Source: Cupriavidus yeoncheonensis
Lineage (GTDB): Bacteria; Pseudomonadota; Gammaproteobacteria; Burkholderiales; Burkholderiaceae
Direction of reading: 5' to 3'
Assembly: GCF_905397275.1 (NCBI RefSeq)
Contig: NZ_CAJPUY010000022.1
Location: 48,603-112,602 of the forward strand
Length of the DNA stretch: 64,000 nt
Of the stretch, positions 60,630-64,000 are shown in pieces. The notes under the pieces are model-generated. The model searched no databases and was not told where the DNA came from. It worked only from the letters and a program-made list of their open reading frames with translations. The number at the start of each line of letters is the position of its first letter. The first letter of the stretch is position 1. Both the position numbers and the translations under genes were made by a program.

Positions 60630-61517
60630 GTGCTGGAAGGATTCAGGGGATTCGAACATCGCCACGTGCCATGTGCGGACGTGGGCATCCATGCCGTCGT
60701 GGGTGGGCAGGGCCCGGCGCTGCTGCTGTTGCACGGCCATCCGCAGACCTGCGTGATCTGGCATAAGGTCGCGGCGACGCTCGCGCGCCATTTCACGGTG
60801 GTGGCGGCCGACCTGCGCGGCTACGGGGACAGCGACAAGCCCGCCGGCCTGCCCGGCCACGACAACTACAGCAAACGCACGATGGCGCGCGATCAGGTCG
60901 AACTGATGGCCGCGCTCGGCTTCGAGCGCTTCCGCGTCATGGCCCACGACCGCGGCGCGCGCGTGGCGCACCGCATGGCGCTGGACCACGGCGAACGCGT
61001 CGAACGCCTGGTCACGCTCGACATCGCGCCCACGCTGGCGATGTACGAGCAGACCAGCCTCGCCTTCGCCACAGCCTACTGGCACTGGTTCTTCCTGATC
61101 CGGCCTGCGCCGTTTCCCGAAACGCTGATCGAGGCCGACCCCGCGCTCTACCTGCGCAGCGCCATGGGCGCGCGCAGCGCGGGGCTGGCGCCCTTCACCG
61201 AGGCGGCGATGGCCGAGTACCTGCGCTGCCTGCAGAGCCCCGGCGCCGCGCATGGGCTGTGCGAGGACTACCGCGCGAGCGCTGGCATCGACCTGCAGCA
61301 TGACCGCGCCGACCTGGCCGCCGGGCGCATGGTGGAGTGCGAAATGCTGGCGCTGTGGGGCGAGCAGGGCGCCGTGGGCCAATGCTTCCGCCCGCTCGAC
61401 GAATGGCGCAAGGTGGCGCGGCGCGTCAGCGGGCACGGCCTGCCATGCGGCCACTACATTGCCGAGGAGGCGCCGGAGCTGCTGCTGGAGACGGCGTTGC
61501 CGTTCCTGCGCGGGTGA
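60630..61517 (+). CDS. Haloacetate (fluoroacetate-type) dehalogenase
   Basis: 295 aa from a GTG at 60630 with AAAGGAGAA upstream. Alpha/beta hydrolase with the haloacetate dehalogenase pattern: nucleophile Asp107 and carboxylate-binding Arg108/Arg111 in AHDRGARVAHR, halide-pocket His152-Trp153 in YWHWFF, Tyr214 in EDYRA, catalytic Asp131 and His275 (GHYIAEE). Each matches a fluoroacetate dehalogenase active-site residue (family residues D110, R111, R114, D134, H155, W156, Y219, H280). It should release halide from 2-haloacetates; whether fluoride is accepted is not certain. Operon with the leuCD-like pair. Confidence 0.88.
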   Translation: MLEGFRGFEHRHVPCADVGIHAVVGGQGPALLLLHGHPQTCVIWHKVAATLARHFTVVAADLRGYGDSDKPAGLPGHDNYSKRTMARDQVELMAALGFERFRVMAHDRGARVAHRMALDHGERVERLVTLDIAPTLAMYEQTSLAFATAYWHWFFLIRPAPFPETLIEADPALYLRSAMGARSAGLAPFTEAAMAEYLRCLQSPGAAHGLCEDYRASAGIDLQHDRADLAAGRMVECEMLALWGEQGAVGQCFRPLDEWRKVARRVSGHGLPCGHYIAEEAPELLLETALPFLRG

Positions 61518-61547
61518 GGCGCATCGGGCACGATCGCCAGCCTGCAA

Positions 61548-62216
61548 TCACCACACCAGCAGCGCCACCCCGCACAACGCCAGCGCGATGCTCCAGACCA
61601 GGTCCAGGTTGACCCATCCCGTGCGCAGGAACGCCACGCCTATGCGGTCATAGACCAGCAGCGCCACCGCGCAGATGGCCAGCAGCATGGCCCCGGTATG
61701 CAGGCCCAGCGCCAGCACGGCGGGTGCCACGGCGCTGCCCCCGCTTATCTGGCCAGATAGCGGCGACGCGCACAGCGGCATCAGCGCGGGCACCAGCATC
61801 AGCCCGGCGCCGTGCACGCCCGCCATCAGGAACGACCAGCACGCAAGTCCGGCCATGCCCGCCTGCATGCCGAAGCGCGGACGGCCGCGGTGGCCGCGCA
61901 GCACATGCCAGGCCGCCCAGCCGATCAGGACCAGCCCGCCGACGCGGGCAAACACCCGCGCATCCACCGCGCTGCCAAGCGTGAGCGCCGCCGCCACGAA
62001 CACCGCCACCGCCAGCGCATGGCCCAGCGCGATCGGCAGCAGCGACAGCACCACCACGCTGCGCTTGTGGCGGTGCAGGCCCAGCGCCACGGCGAACAGC
62101 CAGCCCATGGCGGGGTTGATGCCATGGAACAGGCCCAGCGCGGCAATGGCGACCCACGGCCACCACGCCGCCCACTGGGCGGACGCGGTGGCCAGCGTGG
62201 CGGAGGGGGAGTCCAT
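61548..62216 (-). CDS. Polytopic membrane protein linked to SBP56
   Basis: 222 aa, about six TM helices. The ATG at 62216 shares a base with the selenium-binding protein stop (TGATG), so translation is coupled. The HGINPAMGWLFAVALGLHRHKRS segment and a later GHALAVAVF recall NicO/HupE-type metal transporters (H-x4-P and GHA motifs). The substrate is unknown; copper or another metal for the methanethiol oxidase is a reasonable guess. Confidence 0.65.
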   Translation of the reverse strand: MDSPSATLATASAQWAAWWPWVAIAALGLFHGINPAMGWLFAVALGLHRHKRSVVVLSLLPIALGHALAVAVFVAAALTLGSAVDARVFARVGGLVLIGWAAWHVLRGHRGRPRFGMQAGMAGLACWSFLMAGVHGAGLMLVPALMPLCASPLSGQISGGSAVAPAVLALGLHTGAMLLAICAVALLVYDRIGVAFLRTGWVNLDLVWSIALALCGVALLVW

Positions 62217-63610
62217 CACGGATAGCAATATGAATCCGACGAGCAGTCCCCGCCTTGCAGCCGCACCTGGTGCGGGCGATGGCTCTTCGGCCAGTCGATG
62301 AAGAACTTCGGGTCGAAGGACAGGCCGCCTTCCGGCGCGGCATCGAGCTTCACCATCCAGCCGTCGATGCCTTCGGGGTAGAACTGCGGGTCCACCGCGC
62401 CGTAGAGCGAGTTGGTGAAGTAGATGCGGCGACCGTCGCGGCTCACCTCGACCATCTGCGGCCCGCCATTGAGCGCGCCGTTCTTCGCGCCCGGATGGGT
62501 GGCGCGCGAGACGATGCCGCCGATGCGTACCTTGCCCGTCAGCTTCGGCGCGAACGGGTCGGACACATCGTATTGCAGCAGGTCGCCCGTGCCCCAGCAG
62601 GACACGTAGAGGAAGCGGTCATCCATCGACAGGTCGATGTCGCTCACCAGAGGCGGCACCGCCTTGAAGCCCTTGAGCATGGGCGGCAGCTGGTCGGGGT
62701 CGGCGGCCTCGGCCGGGATCTCGATGACCTTGCGCACGGCCCACTTGTCCTTGTCGCGGTACCAGGTCCAGATCGACGAGGACAGGTCCTTCAGGCTGAT
62801 CACGCAATTGACGAAGCCATAGGCCCGGGTCGGGTCATGGGCGGGACGCAGTTCGAACACCAGCTGGTATTCCTCGCCGAAGTCGATCTCCTGCAGGTGC
62901 CTGCGACGCGTGAAGTCCCAGAAATGCAGGCGGCGCCCGTAGCGTGCGCCGAGCAGGATGTCGGCCACCAGGCCGTCCTCGACCATGTCCGGCGTGCCCC
63001 ATTCGCTGGTGACGAGCGTGTCGTAGCCCAGGTGCCACCAGCCGTCGTAGGCAAAGTACTGCGGGCCGCGCTCGACCTCCCAGCGTCCCAGCGGATCGAA
63101 GCTTTGCGCGTCGAGCATGGCGATGCCGCCGGGGCCCTTGCCCTCGGCGTTGCCGAGCGCCGTCACATAGATGCCGCCCGGCCCGCAATGCACGGTATGC
63201 GGCCGGCTGTAGCCGGTGCGCTCGGCCAGTGTCTCGGGCTCGATCACCTTGGTCAGGAATGGCTTGAGCGGATCGGGCTTGGTGTCGAGGATATAGATGC
63301 GCGACGAGCGCAGCCCCGGCACCACCAGGTAGCGCCGTTCCATGTGCGGATGCGGCGCATTCGGGCACAGGCACGACGAACACGCATTCCAGCCGAAGTG
63401 GTGCAGTTCGTCGCCGGCATGCGGCATGGCGACCTTGCCGACGATGCTGGCGTAGCGCGGTGACGCCGGGTCCACGTCGACCACGGCGATGGCGTCGGGC
63501 TGCTTGCGCTCCGGGTCGAACATCGCCACGTAGGCAATGGTCTCCGGCGGGGCCTTGGCTGCCAGGCGGGGGGATGGGTAAAAGCTCGGATCCGGCTTCC
63601 AGGTGGCCAT
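62216..63610 (-). CDS. Selenium-binding protein SBP56 / methanethiol oxidase
   Basis: 464 aa, ATG at 63610 with GAGGAG upstream. Seven-bladed beta-propeller with the family signature: FGWNACSSCLCP (Cys77, Cys80), YSRPHTVHCGPGGIYVTALG, TSEWGTPDMVEDGLV, DDRFLYVSCWGTGDLLQYDVS and a metal-ligand GPQMVEVSRDG. Bacterial members are copper-dependent methanethiol oxidases that produce H2S, formaldehyde and H2O2. No secretion signal is seen at this start. The companion membrane gene is coupled. Confidence 0.9.
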   Translation of the reverse strand: MATWKPDPSFYPSPRLAAKAPPETIAYVAMFDPERKQPDAIAVVDVDPASPRYASIVGKVAMPHAGDELHHFGWNACSSCLCPNAPHPHMERRYLVVPGLRSSRIYILDTKPDPLKPFLTKVIEPETLAERTGYSRPHTVHCGPGGIYVTALGNAEGKGPGGIAMLDAQSFDPLGRWEVERGPQYFAYDGWWHLGYDTLVTSEWGTPDMVEDGLVADILLGARYGRRLHFWDFTRRRHLQEIDFGEEYQLVFELRPAHDPTRAYGFVNCVISLKDLSSSIWTWYRDKDKWAVRKVIEIPAEAADPDQLPPMLKGFKAVPPLVSDIDLSMDDRFLYVSCWGTGDLLQYDVSDPFAPKLTGKVRIGGIVSRATHPGAKNGALNGGPQMVEVSRDGRRIYFTNSLYGAVDPQFYPEGIDGWMVKLDAAPEGGLSFDPKFFIDWPKSHRPHQVRLQGGDCSSDSYCYP

Positions 63611-64000
63611 GGCGCGTCTCCTCGGGTCTGTTCCCTCATAGCGCAGGCATCCAATATAGGACACATCACAGGCCCGGGCGTGGGGCCGGAGTCCCGCAAG
63701 AGGCGCCTCGAAAACGGCCGCTGGGATTGTCGCTTTGGACGAGTTGCCGGCGCGAGCCGCTTCGGGATACTCGTCGGAACCCTTTGCTCGTGCCCGACGC
63801 ACCCCGCCGCCTGCCGCCCTGACCGATGGCGATTTCGCGCAGCAGTGTGGGCTGGATAATCTTCCTGATGATTGGGTTGTCGTGCTTGACATGCGCTGCC
63901 GTTTCGCCGGCGTAGCCGGCGACCTACTTATATGAACGCGCTCCGGTTTGCAAGGCAAGTTGAGCATGAGGCATCGAACGGTTGGTTGCAGACTTATATC
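63611..64000. other. Terminal 390 bp, no certain gene
   Basis: It begins with the SBP56 leader and ends at the window edge. It contains the palindromic CGCCGGC-gta-GCCGGCG (63905-63921) and an open frame running off the edge. Confidence 0.5.
63932..64000 (+). CDS. Possible 5' end of a gene running off the window
   Basis: ATG at 63932 opens 23 codons without stop to the last base (MNALRFARQVEHEASNGW...). No Shine-Dalgarno is visible. It is too short to judge; the palindrome just upstream could be its leader structure. Confidence 0.25.
   Translation, partial: MNALRFARQVEHEASNGWLQTYI

Overview
The window is high-GC, gene-dense DNA that reads as a Burkholderiaceae chromosome, most likely Cupriavidus or a close relative. 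The best genus marker is the divergent norR / norA-norB locus. It has a NO-binding di-iron NorA, a quinol NO reductase, three GGT-N7-ACC boxes and a sigma-54 promoter, the arrangement described in Cupriavidus necator (Ralstonia eutropha). No rRNA, tRNA, CRISPR array or insertion sequence was recognised. Assignments rest on reading translations and DNA by eye; no database search was run.

Layout. (1) 0-5.5 kb, motility: flaG, flagellin fliC with a sigma-28 promoter, a divergent Hfq-like protein, an AT-rich gene-free stretch, and a chemoreceptor ending in the DWETF tether. (2) 5.6-16 kb: MFS exporter, MpaB/DUF2236 protein, a Gln/Gly-rich small protein, a BON-domain protein, then bacterial non-homologous end joining (Ku and LigD) with a hybrid histidine kinase and two small ORFs between. 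(3) 16-21 kb: an SDR with a substituted catalytic lysine, two sigma-54 activators (one with a receiver domain) and a kinase-like protein with a degenerate ATPase domain. (4) 21-26 kb, general-stress-type small genes: Lys/Ala-rich protein, glycine-zipper membrane protein, PRC-barrel protein, low-affinity iron permease, DUF3182, hydrolase, DUF3008 and DUF3309.

(5) 26-41 kb, a nitrate/NO/anaerobiosis island: narXL, hemerythrin, NnrS-like membrane protein, Crp/Fnr regulator, nitronate monooxygenase, ubiU-ubiV-ubiT (O2-independent ubiquinone synthesis), norR, norA-norB, soxR and a SoxR-box-driven RidA protein. The hemerythrin and ubiUVT promoters share one architecture, a TT(N12)AA-type Fnr/Dnr site followed 20 bp later by CTAGCATC. 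This suggests one oxygen/NO-responsive regulator, plausibly the one encoded between them. (6) 41-48.5 kb, two catabolic modules, each with an AraC-type regulator: a TauD-type dioxygenase with an MDR oxidoreductase, and a BKACE-type beta-keto acid cleavage enzyme with a Bug solute receptor.

(7) 48.5-57.5 kb, organosulfur: an SsuD-like monooxygenase and ABC importer operon that ends in a membrane cytochrome c, divergent from an acyl-CoA-dehydrogenase-type flavoenzyme, a thiol dioxygenase and a four-domain rhodanese protein. (8) 57.5-63.6 kb: a LysR regulator divergent from a leuC/leuD-like hydratase pair plus a haloacetate (fluoroacetate-type) dehalogenase, then an SBP56/methanethiol-oxidase gene with a coupled membrane protein. 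The last 390 bases hold no certain gene.
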